Source of the DNA: G963704535 sp963704535
GTDB lineage: Bacteria; Chloroflexota; Chloroflexia; Chloroflexales; Roseiflexaceae
Assembly (NCBI GenBank): GCA_963704535.1
Contig: OY969916.1
Coordinates: 5,890,001-5,954,000, forward strand
Reading direction: 5' to 3'
Length of the DNA stretch: 64,000 bases
Below, one piece after another: positions 44,016 through 52,770 of this stretch. The position numbers and the translations under genes are program-made. The notes beneath the pieces were generated by a model. It was not told the DNA's origin. It searched no databases and saw only the letters and a list, made by a program, of their open reading frames with translations. Position 1 is the stretch's first letter. Each line of letters starts with the position of its first letter.

Positions 44016-45722
44016 ATGACACAGCGACCCTGGCTCGCCCACTACGACCCCGGCGTCCCACACGAGGTCGACATTCCGCCGATCACGCTGCCGGAACTGC
44101 TGGCGACCGCCGCGCGCCGGTTCCCCGATGCGCCGGCCATGCTCTTCTACGGGCGTTCGATCACCTACGCCGAACTCGACACGCTGACGGCACGCTTCGC
44201 CGCCGGGCTGGTGCAGGCCGGCGTGCGGCCCGGCGAGCGGATCGTGCTGGTGCTGCCGAACACGCCGCAGGCGGTGATCTGCTACTACGGGGCGCTGCGG
44301 GCCGGCGCGCTGGTTGTGCTGGCCAACCCACTCTACGAGGCCGGCTCGCTCATCCGCCAAGTCGAGGACGCACAGGCGACCTCGATCGTCGCGCTGAGCA
44401 TGTTCCACCCGCTGATCGCCCAAGCGCGGGCGCACGTGCCATTCGAGCGCGTGATCTTCACCAACTTAAAAGAGTATCTGCTGCCGACCCAGCGCCAGAT
44501 CTTCACGCTGCTGCGCCAGGAGCGCGAGGGCCACCGCGTGCCCGATGCCGAGGCGCGCCGCTCGCTCTGGCTGGCGCGCATGCTGAAGGAGGTAGATGCA
44601 GACGCGCACCCGCTGCCCGCGCTCGACCCGCATCAGCCGGCGGTGCTGCTCTACACCGGCGGCACCACTGGCGAGGCGCGCGGCGTCGTGCATACCCATC
44701 ACAGCCTGCTTGCCAATGCGCTCCAGACCTGCGCCTGGCTGCCCGACGCGCAGCCCGGCCAGGAGCGGGTGCTGTGCGCGCTGCCCTTCTCACACGCCTA
44801 CGGCATGACCGCCTGCATGAACCTGGCCGTCGCGCTGGGGGCGGCGATGATCCTGCTGCCGACGTTCGAGACACAGAACGTGCTGCACGCCATCCGCCGC
44901 ACGCGCCCGACGCTCTTTCCCGGCGTGCCGCCCATGTACGCGGCGATCAACGAGATCAAAGGCGCGCGCGCCTACGGGCTCTCCTCCCTGCGCGCCTGCA
45001 TCAGCGGCGCGGCCCCGCTGCCGATCGAGGTCCAGGAAGGGTTCGAGCGGATCACCAGGGCCCGCCTGATCGAAGGCTATGGGCTGACCGAGGCTGGCCC
45101 AGTCACCCACGTCAACCCGATCAAGGGCCGCGACCGCTCGGGGTTCATCGGGCTGCCGCTGCCCTCGACCGAGGCCAAGATCGTCGACTTCACCACCGGC
45201 GCCGATCTGCCGGCCGGCCAGATCGGCGAACTGCTGGTCAAAGGGCCGCAGGTGATGCAGTGCTACTGGAACCGGCCCGACGAGACCGCCGACATGCTGC
45301 TCCCCGGCGGCTGGCTGCGCACCGGCGATGTGGCGCGCATGGAGGCCGACGGCTTCTTCCAGGTGATCGAGCGCAAGAAGGAGATGATCGTCGCCGGCCC
45401 GTACAACATCTACCCGCGCGACATCGAGGAGGTCCTGTACGAGCACCCCAAAGTGCTGGAGGCCGCCGTGGCCGGGGTGCCGCGCCCCGAGGAAGATCGC
45501 ACCGACGTGAAGGCGTTCGTCGTGCTGCGGCATGGCGAGCGCGCCACCGCCGAGGAGATCATCCAGTTCCTGCGCGAGCGGTTGAGCAGCTACAAGCTGC
45601 CCAGCGCGGTCGAGTTCCGCGAGGCGCTGCCGCGCTCGTTCATCGGCAAGGTGCTCCGGCGCGTGCTGATCGAGGGCGGAGCGGCGGAACGGGATGGAGA
45701 GCAGCAAACGCCGGGCGAGTAA
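44016..45722 (+). CDS. fadD: Long-chain fatty acid-CoA ligase (AMP-forming)
   Basis: 568 aa. Activates fatty acids to acyl-CoA through an acyl-adenylate. The P-loop VLLYTGGTTGEARGVVHTHH is at about residues 209-228, the adenylation core is RLIEGYGLTEAGPVTHVNPI (about 351), and the hinge GWLRTGDVARMEADGFFQVI precedes ERKKEMIVAGPYNIYPRDIE. The C-terminal catalytic Lys lies in RSFIGKVLRRVL. The MIVAGPYNIYPRDIEE linker is typical of FadD-type ligases. Length is normal. The gene stands alone between repeats; a link to the phasin/SCP2 genes earlier is only functional. Confidence 0.92.
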   Translation: MTQRPWLAHYDPGVPHEVDIPPITLPELLATAARRFPDAPAMLFYGRSITYAELDTLTARFAAGLVQAGVRPGERIVLVLPNTPQAVICYYGALRAGALVVLANPLYEAGSLIRQVEDAQATSIVALSMFHPLIAQARAHVPFERVIFTNLKEYLLPTQRQIFTLLRQEREGHRVPDAEARRSLWLARMLKEVDADAHPLPALDPHQPAVLLYTGGTTGEARGVVHTHHSLLANALQTCAWLPDAQPGQERVLCALPFSHAYGMTACMNLAVALGAAMILLPTFETQNVLHAIRRTRPTLFPGVPPMYAAINEIKGARAYGLSSLRACISGAAPLPIEVQEGFERITRARLIEGYGLTEAGPVTHVNPIKGRDRSGFIGLPLPSTEAKIVDFTTGADLPAGQIGELLVKGPQVMQCYWNRPDETADMLLPGGWLRTGDVARMEADGFFQVIERKKEMIVAGPYNIYPRDIEEVLYEHPKVLEAAVAGVPRPEEDRTDVKAFVVLRHGERATAEEIIQFLRERLSSYKLPSAVEFREALPRSFIGKVLRRVLIEGGAAERDGEQQTPGE

Positions 45723-45760
45723 AGTTGCTCAACGTTCATAAGTATTCAGACATCTGGCTC

Positions 45761-45842
45761 TAACGCAAAGACGCCAAGCGGCAAAGAGGCAAAGGTATGA
45801 TAAGACATCTTTGCACCTTTGCATCTTTGTGCCTTTGCGTTA
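45761..45842. repeat. Hairpin of TAACGCAAAG units
   Basis: TAACGCAAAGACGCCAAGCG at the left, TTTGTGCCTTTGCGTTA at the right, separated by AAAGAGGCAAAG/CTTTGCACC units that also pair. Confidence 0.8.
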
Positions 45843-45943
45843 AATATGAGCATTACCAACGCTCGAAGAGCGTATGGCGCATGCCCTGCCTTCACCAAAA
45901 TGCACCTTGGCAGCCGTTGATCTTGCAAAGATCATATTATTTT

Positions 45944-46060
45944 AGACAAGGTTCTTGGGAGCTTTACAGTTCTGGGAAAAAAGGGGGTTTGAGGGGGCAG
46001 CCCCCTCAGTCTCCCCCACCCACATTGTAAAGTGGAATGACGCCTTCCGAAACCTTGTCT
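45944..46060. repeat. AGACAAGGTT hairpin element with G-rich/C-rich core
   Basis: AGACAAGGTT (45944-45953) pairs with AACCTTGTCT (46051-46060), CTTTACA with TGTAAAG inside, and the core is TTTGAGGGGG-CAG-CCCCCTCA. The right half recurs at 51385-51455 joined to a CTGTCTGAAAAG left half. Confidence 0.85.
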
Positions 46061-46084
46061 TAGCTCAATACACCGGAGGCTGCC

Positions 46085-46573
46085 ATGGACGTACTCATTC
46101 GCGTGCTCGCGCTGCTCCTGTTCTACGCCGCGCTATTCGTAGTGATCCGGATCACAAAACCGGCGCTCGGCACCGAGGAGCGCCGGATCTACGGCCTGCT
46201 CTACCTGGGCTGGGCCGCGCCGGTGTTCGTCGCCAACTATCTGCTGTCGTTGGTCGGCCTGGAGAGCCCAATGCCCTGGTATGTCAACTTCATGCACACC
46301 TTCGTTTGGATCGGGCTGTGCCTGGGCTGGCTCTACCTGGGCACGCGCCGCGAACCGCTGTGGGTCAAGTTCGTCGCCTTCGCGGCCTTCAGCCTGGTCG
46401 TCAAGCTATTTGAACAGAAACTCTTCGGCGCCTGGGTCGCCGATAACTTCTTCTTCGTCTTGCAGGGCAACTGGGCGCACCTGCTCGGCTGGTCGCTGGC
46501 CGATGGGCTGTACCCGCTGATCTCGGCTGCCGGGTTAGAGTTGCTTAAGCGACTGAGCACGCCGAACCGATGA
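46085..46573 (+). CDS. Small multi-pass membrane protein, unknown function
   Basis: 162 aa with about five hydrophobic helices: LIRVLALLLFYAALFVVIRI, LLYLGWAAPVFVANYLLSLV, FMHTFVWIGLCLGWLYLG, FVAFAAFSLVVKLFEQKL and WAHLLGWSLADGLYPLISAA. No charged catalytic motif is visible. Family not recognised. GGAGGCTGCC directly precedes the ATG. Confidence 0.65.
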   Translation: MDVLIRVLALLLFYAALFVVIRITKPALGTEERRIYGLLYLGWAAPVFVANYLLSLVGLESPMPWYVNFMHTFVWIGLCLGWLYLGTRREPLWVKFVAFAAFSLVVKLFEQKLFGAWVADNFFFVLQGNWAHLLGWSLADGLYPLISAAGLELLKRLSTPNR

Positions 46574-46613
46574 CAAGATGACAAGATGACAAGGTGACAA
46601 GGTGACAAGGTGA
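46570..46613. repeat. GATGACAA/GGTGACAA tandem repeat
   Basis: Five to six eight- or nine-base units of GATGACAA and GGTGACAA starting at the stop codon of the membrane protein. A short copy occurs at about 61731-61757. Confidence 0.85.
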
Positions 46614-46768
46614 CGAGCCGCAGAACATTGGGACGCGTCTATCGCGGTGAGCGCTGATTTCTTCTGATATCCTCTCGTACGAGACATAGTAGCATTCGAG
46701 CACGAATTGAGTCGTGGTCCGCTGGCTAACACTATTCTAACACAGCACGACGTAAGTCCGACCAGGAT

Positions 46769-46870
46769 TTCTCATCACGAAGCACGCGAAGACACGAAGA
46801 TCGCGAAGACTCTACAGCCAGATCTATCAGCCCTCTTCGTGGTCTTCGTACCTTCGTGATTTTCGTGGTT
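46769..46870. repeat. CACGAAG hairpin element
   Basis: ATCACGAAGCACGCGAAGAC and GATCGCGAAGACTC on the left; TCTTCGTGGTCTTCG and ACCTTCGTGATTTTCGTGG on the right. Arms are built of related short units. The remainder of 46614-46991 contains no gene. Confidence 0.8.
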
Positions 46871-46991
46871 AAACTGCTGGTTTATTTACGCCGTATAGTA
46901 AATCTCACTTTATACTGATCCACCGCACCTAACCGCTTCGACACGCGGTATCACATGCAAACCACTGTGCCCGTGTCGAAGCGAGAGAGTC

Positions 46992-48631
46992 ATGAAATAC
47001 GTCTGTGCGACGCTGCTTGTCGGCCTGCTGCTCACCCTGGCATTGGGCGCGCCGGCCTACGCACACGGCGAGCCCCCGCACCCTCCCCCGGACCAGCGCG
47101 ACCAGGCGCCCGAGCAGGAGCACTTCTACGCCGGGCTGATCGCGGCCCGCGACGGGCAGTGGGAGCTGGCCGAGCAGGAACTGCTGACGGCGCGGGCGTT
47201 AGGGATGCCCGAGGACGCCGTGCAGGCGGCGCTCGACAACGGGATCGCCATCCAGGCGCGCATGCTGCGCTGGCTGCGCCGGGGGACCTACGCCTTCGTC
47301 GGCTGGCTGGCGGTGCTGGGGACGCTGTTCCTCCTGGGCGTGCTGTTGAGCCGGATGACGCTCGCGGCCACCCGCGCTCCCCTAGAGCATCAGTCAAGTA
47401 TTGCTCACGAGCCGCGAAGGAACGCGAAGAGACGCGGAGGAGGGACTATATTATGTATATCTTCGCGTGATTTCGCGTGGCTTCGCGGATTCTCGACCGG
47501 CGCTCTAGCCGGCCAGCGCCCGGCAGGGATCGGGCACATCGTCCGCACGCTCTACCGGGCGGTCGTCATCATCGCCTCGCTGTACTTCTATATCTCGCTT
47601 CCGCTGCTGATCCTAGTCGCCCCGGCCGGCACGGCGACGTTCTTCTACGTCTTCTTCCTCGCGATCGGCCGCATCCCCGTACAGCTGATGCTAATCATCT
47701 GCGCGTACACGGTCTACGCCGCCTATGCCATCGTGCGTAGCATCCTCAACCGGCCCACCGATGAGCACCCAGGGCGCGCGCTCTCGCGCGTCGAGGCGCC
47801 GGGGCTGTGGGCACTGGCCGAGGAAGTGGCCCGGCGGGTCGGCGCGCGCCCGATCGACGCGATCACGCTCACCCCCGGCACCGAGGTCGCGCTGGTCGAG
47901 CGCGGCAGGCTGCTGAAGAAGCTGCGCGGCACCGGCCGGCGCCGCCTCATCCTCGGCCTGGGGGCGCTCTCGCGACATGCCGCAGAACCAGCTCAAGGCC
48001 ATCCTGGCCCACGAGTACGGCCACTTCTCCAACCGCGACACTGCCGGCGGAAACGTCGCGCTGCATGTCCGCCGCTCGATCTACCTCACGGCCCGCCACC
48101 TCGCCGCCACCGGGCAGACCCATAGCCTCAACCCGGTCTGGCTGTTCCTCAACGGTTTCAACGCGGTCTACCTGCGCATCACCCAGGGCGCGTCACGCCT
48201 TCAAGAGCTGCTGGCCGACCGCGACGCCGCCAGGGCCTACGGCGTGCAGAGCGTCGCCGACGCCCTAATCTACATCGCCCACCAGAGCCTGGTCTTTCAC
48301 CTGCAAGTGTCGCGCGAGGTCGAGCTGTCGCATGGGCTGCGCCGGACGCTCCAGAACCTGTACACCCTGCCCGACCTCCCGCCCGACGCGCTCCAGGAGC
48401 GGCTTGAGCGGCAGTTGGAGCAGTTGTTCAGCCACCCCACCTCGCCCTACGACAGCCACCCGGCCGTGCGCGAGCGCCTCGAATCGGCTGCGCCGGCTCG
48501 CGCCGACCGACCCTCCCCACGAGAGCCGCGAGCCGGCCCTGAACCTGCTGCCCACCGCCGAGGCGCTCCAGAGCGAGATGACCGCGCTGGTCCAGGACAA
48601 CGTGCGGCGGTTGCAACATACGCTGATCTAG
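46992..48631 (+). pseudogene. Membrane M48-family metallopeptidase, two frame breaks and an in-frame palindromic insertion
   Basis: Signal peptide VCATLLVGLLLTLALGAPAY, a TPR-like helical pair (FYAGLIAARDGQWELAEQEL), a membrane helix (AFVGWLAVLGTLFLLGVLL), then about 41 residues from an inserted repeat (LEHQSSIAHEP to FSTGAL). More membrane helices follow (IIASLYFYISLPLLILVAP, VQLMLIICAYTVYAAYAIV) and a cytoplasmic zinc-protease domain with HEYGH (LKAILAHEYGHFSNRDTAGG) and the later Glu in RLQELLADRDAARAYG. Frame moves by +1 near 47975 and again near 48484, after which it ends DNVRRLQHTLI. Similar to HtpX/Oma1-type membrane-protein quality control proteases. Breaks may be consensus errors. 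Confidence 0.82.
47382..47508. repeat. Palindromic element inserted in frame in the M48 protease gene
   Basis: Begins CTAGAGCATCAGTCAAGTAT and ends TTCTCGACCGGCGCTCTAG. It is the inverse of the element at 28110-28227: both share CCGCGAAGCCACGCG, CTTCGCGTTCCTTCGCGG and AATACTTGA. It is 127 bases; minus a four-base CTAG duplication the net gain is 123 (41 codons), keeping the frame. Confidence 0.82.
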
Positions 48632-48908
48632 AAAAGACCGCCGCCAGGTATGCACTGAAGCACGCCCTCAAAACCGACGCCTCACTGCGAAACCTCTACG
48701 AGTAGCCTATTCGTATACCCATCCGCCAGCGCCGCGCACACGCACGAGTTTGTGTCCCTCTCATTCCCCAAAATACGCCTCACCATCGTTCATCATAACA
48801 ACGACACATCACACTATGTAGGGCGACCCATCGTGGCCGTCCACCGTAACCTGTAGAGCGTCCCCTCCGTGGGCGCCCATTGTGACCGCCCATCAGGGAG
48901 AACCGCAC

Positions 48909-51359
48909 ATGCAGCACGCAGTGCCCGCCACCCAGCCCACGACCGAGGCGACCGGCCAGGTCGAAGGCATATCCGCAGCCAGTCTCACGCCCCAGGAACG
49001 GCACCTGCGCGCCGCGCTGCGTATCTTCGCGGCCCTATTCGCGCTCGGCATCCTGGCCTACCTGCTGCCGGCGCTGATCGGCCCAGCCCGCGCCTACTGG
49101 ATCCAGTTGCCCTTCGTCGGCAACTCGGTCGTCAAGGTCGGGCTCCTGGGCATGCTCTGCGCTGTGGCCGCCGCCGACGTGCGCCGCTTCAGCATGCTGG
49201 TCCCGATCGTGATCATCGGCCACGCCATCTCGCTCGTCGCGTCGATCATCATGCCGATCTGGGCCGATACGGCGGCGACCTTCCCGATCGCCGGCATGCA
49301 GATCACGGCGGCGGCGCTGCTGTGGGGCGCGATCGGCCTCGACGGGGCGATCCTGCTGCTGTTCGCGTGGCTGTACGACCGGGCCCAGCGCGCCCGCCAC
49401 GGCCTGCGCTACCTCTCGCCCTACGAGTTCCAGACCGTCGTCGCGCTCGCGGAGGTGCTGGTGCCCGGCGCAGAGCGGCAGATCACGACCGAGGCGATCG
49501 GCGCCAACGTCGACGCCTACCTGGCCACCTTCAGCGCCCGGCGCAAGTGGGTGATCAACCTGGCGCTGCTGGGGCTGCACCTCTACCCGCTGCTGTCGCT
49601 GCACCCCACATTGCCGGCCATGGCGCTCGACGAGCGGCGGCGCTTCGTCAAGGACCGCTTCGAGGGCGACGTCGCCGGGCGGCTGATCCCCGGCTTCTGG
49701 CGCACCCTGGTGCAAGCCATGATCCGCGTCGCCCAGCAACTGGCCTACCTCGGCTACTACAGCGACCAGCGCACCTTTGACTCGGTCGGCTACGTGCCCT
49801 TCTCCAAGCGCCCGCGCTTCGACGGATCCATGCGGCCGGCCCCGCGCGACCGGCCGCGCCTGGCGGCCCTGACCCCGCGCGAGGTCGAGGGCGCCACGCT
49901 CAACGCCGACGTCGTGGTGGTCGGCAGCGGCGCCGCCGGGGCGATCCTGGGCTACAAGCTGGCCGAGGCCGGCCGGCAGGTGCTGATGCTTGAGCGCGGC
50001 CAGCACGTCGATCCATCCACCTTCAGCGAGGATGAGGTGGACATGTTCTCGAAGCTGTACGCCGACGGCGCCCTCCAGCTCTCGCGCGACTTCCGCTTCC
50101 AGGTGCTCCAGGGCATGTGCGTGGGTGGCTCCACTGTCGTCAACAACGCGGTCTGCTTCGACCTACCCGACCCGACCCTGCGGCGCTGGAACGACCCCAG
50201 CGGCCTGGACGCCGGCCTGGACGAGCAGCGCCTACGCGAGTCGCTGCGGGCCGTGCGGGCCTGGCTGCGCATCACCCGCCAGCCACCCCAGTTCCTACAC
50301 CCCGGCGCCAGCAAGTTCGTCGCCGGCATCAAGCAATTGGGCCTGAACGGGCCGCCGAACCGCTTCGACATCGTCGAGGCCAACATCGCCGACTGCCTGG
50401 GCTGCGGCTACTGCAACATCGGCTGCGCCTACGGCAAGAAGCTCTCGATGCTCGACACCGTACTCCCGTGGGCACAGCAGAAGTTCGGCCCCGACGGCTT
50501 GCGAATCCTGTCGGAGTGCAGCGCCGAAAACATCATCACCAATGGCGGGCGGGCCGTGGCGGTCGCCTGCAAGCTCTCCGACGGCCGGACGGTGCGCGTC
50601 AACGCCAAAACGATCGTTGTCGCCGCCGGGGCGATCAACTCAAGCTGGCTGCTGATGCAGAGCGCGATCGGCGGGCGGCTGGCCGGGCGGCACCTGTGCT
50701 TCAACATGGGCTCGGCGATCACCGCCGACTTCGACGAGGAACTACGCTCCTATGACGGCCTCCAGATCTCGCACTATTTCGAGCCGCCGGCCGAGCAGGG
50801 CTTTGTGATGGAGACCTGGTTCAACCCGGTCGCCGCGCAGGCGCTGGCCATGCCGGGCTGGTTCGAGGAGCACTACGAGAACATGCGCCGCTACGCCCAC
50901 CTGACCGCCACCGGCGTGTTGGTCGGCACCCAGCGCAACGGGCGCGTGCGCGCCGCGCTGACCGGCGGCCTGGACATCGACTTCGAGCCGGCCCAGGAGG
51001 ACCTGACGCGGCTGATCAGCGGCCTGAAGCTGCTGGGCCGGATCTACCTGGCGGCCGGCGCCCGCCGGGTCATGCCCACGACCTTCCGCTACCACGAGTT
51101 CAGGACCGAGGCCGAGCTGGATCGGCTAGACCAACTCGTCAAGGACGGCAGCGACATCTCGCTCGGCACCGGCCACCCGCAGGGCGGCAACGCCCTGAGC
51201 CGCGACCCGCGCAAGGGCGTGGTGGACCCGTCGTTCCGCGTCCACGGCTTCGAGAACCTGTATGTCTGCGACGCCAGCGTGTTCCCGTCCAGCATCACCG
51301 TCAACCCGCAGCTCACCGTGATGGCGCTGGCGCACTACGCGGCACCCTTGATCGTCTAA
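48909..51359 (+). CDS. GMC-type FAD-dependent oxidoreductase with N-terminal membrane region
   Basis: 816 aa from ATG 48909. Residues 30-160 hold four or five membrane helices (LRIFAALFALGILAYLLPAL, SVVKVGLLGMLCAVAAADV). A middle helical region (YEFQTVVALAEVLVPGAERQ, KWVINLALLGLHLYPLL) resembles the small subunit of gluconate-type dehydrogenases. The GMC domain starts with ADVVVVGSGAAGAILGYKLA (about residue 334), then MCVGGSTVVNNAVCFDLPD, a Cys-rich ADCLGCGYCNIGCAYGKKLS, and ends with GTGHPQGGNALSRDPRKG and SSITVNPQLTVMALAHYAA. Family enzymes oxidise alcohols or sterols. The Cys cluster and membrane region suggest long-chain alcohol or sterol oxidation coupled to the membrane (inference). 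Confidence 0.85.
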   Translation: MQHAVPATQPTTEATGQVEGISAASLTPQERHLRAALRIFAALFALGILAYLLPALIGPARAYWIQLPFVGNSVVKVGLLGMLCAVAAADVRRFSMLVPIVIIGHAISLVASIIMPIWADTAATFPIAGMQITAAALLWGAIGLDGAILLLFAWLYDRAQRARHGLRYLSPYEFQTVVALAEVLVPGAERQITTEAIGANVDAYLATFSARRKWVINLALLGLHLYPLLSLHPTLPAMALDERRRFVKDRFEGDVAGRLIPGFWRTLVQAMIRVAQQLAYLGYYSDQRTFDSVGYVPFSKRPRFDGSMRPAPRDRPRLAALTPREVEGATLNADVVVVGSGAAGAILGYKLAEAGRQVLMLERGQHVDPSTFSEDEVDMFSKLYADGALQLSRDFRFQVLQGMCVGGSTVVNNAVCFDLPDPTLRRWNDPSGLDAGLDEQRLRESLRAVRAWLRITRQPPQFLHPGASKFVAGIKQLGLNGPPNRFDIVEANIADCLGCGYCNIGCAYGKKLSMLDTVLPWAQQKFGPDGLRILSECSAENIITNGGRAVAVACKLSDGRTVRVNAKTIVVAAGAINSSWLLMQSAIGGRLAGRHLCFNMGSAITADFDEELRSYDGLQISHYFEPPAEQGFVMETWFNPVAAQALAMPGWFEEHYENMRRYAHLTATGVLVGTQRNGRVRAALTGGLDIDFEPAQEDLTRLISGLKLLGRIYLAAGARRVMPTTFRYHEFRTEAELDRLDQLVKDGSDISLGTGHPQGGNALSRDPRKGVVDPSFRVHGFENLYVCDASVFPSSITVNPQLTVMALAHYAAPLIV

Positions 51360-51362
51360 GAG

Positions 51363-51455
51363 GCTGTCTGAAAAGGGGGGGTTGAGGGGGCAGCCCCCTC
51401 AGTCTTCCTCCACCCACATTGTAAAGTGGAATGGCGCCTTCCGAAACCTTGTCTA
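51363..51455. repeat. Chimeric core element (CTGTCTGAAAAG left, AACCTTGTCT right)
   Basis: Left end GCTGTCTGAAAAGGGGGGG, core TTGAGGGGG-CAG-CCCCCTCA, right part ACATTGTAAAGTGGAATGGC followed by GCCTTCCGAAACCTTGTCT. The right part is nearly identical to that at 46024-46060, so two outer-arm types meet in one copy. Confidence 0.85.
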
Positions 51456-51522
51456 AACAAAGAACAAAGAACAAAGAACAAAGCGGTGAGTGTTTGTTCT
51501 CTGTTCTCTGTTCTTTGTTCTC
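51456..51522. repeat. Heptamer-arm hairpin, GAACAAA type
   Basis: Three to four GAACAAA units on the left, TTTGTTC/TCTGTTC units on the right. Immediately downstream of the preceding element and overlapping the 3' end region of the ACT gene. Confidence 0.85.
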
Positions 51523-51524
51523 CG

Positions 51525-51980
51525 TCAGGGCTGCCGATGCGGGCTGACCAGCGCACTGATCGCCTGCATCGCCGCGTCCAGGTGCTCCTCGCGCACCAGC
51601 ACATGATCCTTGGAGTAGCCGCAGAGCGCCAGGAGCGGCACGCCCGCCCCGGCCAGCGCCGTGGTCACAGCCGCCAGAAACCCCTTCAGATCGGCGGGCA
51701 GATCTAGATCGAAGCTGATCACACGGAAGGGCCGCTCGACGCGGGCGCGCGGAAAGGCCGGGCTGAGCAGGCGCCAGTCGGCCTCCGCGACGATTAGTGT
51801 CAGCACATCCGGCTCAATGGTGAACTGCAAAAACGTGCCGGTAGCCCGCGATAGTAGTTGGGCCGCCAGCAGCCGATCGCGCGGCGGCAGCCCGGCCACC
51901 ACAAAGCGCTCGCGCCGCGCGTGCCAGCGCAACTGCGCGAAGATCGCCGGTAATCGCGGATCTGGCAGCGGATCAGACAT
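51525..51980 (-). CDS. ACT-domain protein (CASTOR/ACT_7-like)
   Basis: 151 aa from ATG 51980 (GAGGAGG upstream). Two ACT-like halves: RERFVVAGLPPRDRLLAAQL with FLQFTIEPDVLTLIVAEADW, and ERPFRVISFDLDLPADLKGF with GAGVPLLALCGYSKDHVLVR. Stand-alone proteins of this kind bind amino acids. It overlaps the stop of the upstream alpha/beta hydrolase by eight bases, so it is the last gene of a three-gene operon. Confidence 0.8.
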   Translation of the reverse strand: MSDPLPDPRLPAIFAQLRWHARRERFVVAGLPPRDRLLAAQLLSRATGTFLQFTIEPDVLTLIVAEADWRLLSPAFPRARVERPFRVISFDLDLPADLKGFLAAVTTALAGAGVPLLALCGYSKDHVLVREEHLDAAMQAISALVSPHRQP

Positions 51981-52770
51981 AGGCCTCCTCATCCTCGCCG
52001 CGCCAGCTCCGCCGCTGCTCGATAAACCCCTCGATATCGCGATTGACCGCCGCAGGCCGCTCGAGCTGCGGGAGATGCCGGGCGTAGCGCACCAGCTCGA
52101 AGCGCGCGTCGGGCAGCTGGCCGCGCATCCGCTGGAGCAGCGCGGCCGGCACAATGAAATCAAACTGCCCGCCGACGATCAGCGTCGGCGCGCGCACCGA
52201 AGGCAGCAACCCCCAGCCGCGCCAAGGGAACAGCGTGCCGGCCAGGAGGCGCTGGAGCACAAATAAGGGCGCATGCAGCTGCGGCATCAGGATCGGCTTC
52301 AGGCGCTCCAGTGTGCGCAGCGGCAGCGGCAGCTTCAGCAGCAGCTCGTAGAACGGATTCAGGTGCATTTCTGGCGCCGTCGCGATCAGCACCAGCTTGC
52401 TGACCCGCTGCGGCTGGGCGGCGGCGAAGGTCAGCGCGATCGGGCCGCCAAAGGAGTGGGCCATGAGTAGGAATGGATCGGGCACCGCCAGTGCCTCCAG
52501 CATCTGGGTGAAGTCCCACAGGAACTCCTCCAGCGAGTACGCGCTGCGCGGCTGCTCCGACTGGCCGTGGCCGCGCAGGTCGGGCACGATCACCCGGTAG
52601 TGCTTGCTGAAGTGCTCGATCTGGAACTTCCACTGCTCGGCCTGCCCGCCCGCCCCGTGGATGCACACGATCGTCCCGCGCGCGGGCTCGTGCTCCGGCC
52701 CCACGTCGATGACACTCAGCCGGACCGGCAAGCTGCCGGAGACCGTGATTGTTCTACGCGGAAACTCCAC
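51973..52770 (-). CDS. Alpha/beta hydrolase
   Basis: 265 aa. Oxyanion-strand TIVCIHGAGGQAEQWKFQIE, nucleophile elbow LLMAHSFGGPIALTFAAAQP (Ser in HSFGG), acid/His region APTLIVGGQFDFIVPAALLQ and ARHLPQLERPAAVN. The final His lies in RHLP rather than the usual GH. Typical of the general esterase/lactonase-like group; substrate unknown. It overlaps the upstream hydrolase gene by 17 bases, and the downstream ACT gene by eight. Confidence 0.88.
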   Translation of the reverse strand: MEFPRRTITVSGSLPVRLSVIDVGPEHEPARGTIVCIHGAGGQAEQWKFQIEHFSKHYRVIVPDLRGHGQSEQPRSAYSLEEFLWDFTQMLEALAVPDPFLLMAHSFGGPIALTFAAAQPQRVSKLVLIATAPEMHLNPFYELLLKLPLPLRTLERLKPILMPQLHAPLFVLQRLLAGTLFPWRGWGLLPSVRAPTLIVGGQFDFIVPAALLQRMRGQLPDARFELVRYARHLPQLERPAAVNRDIEGFIEQRRSWRGEDEEAYV

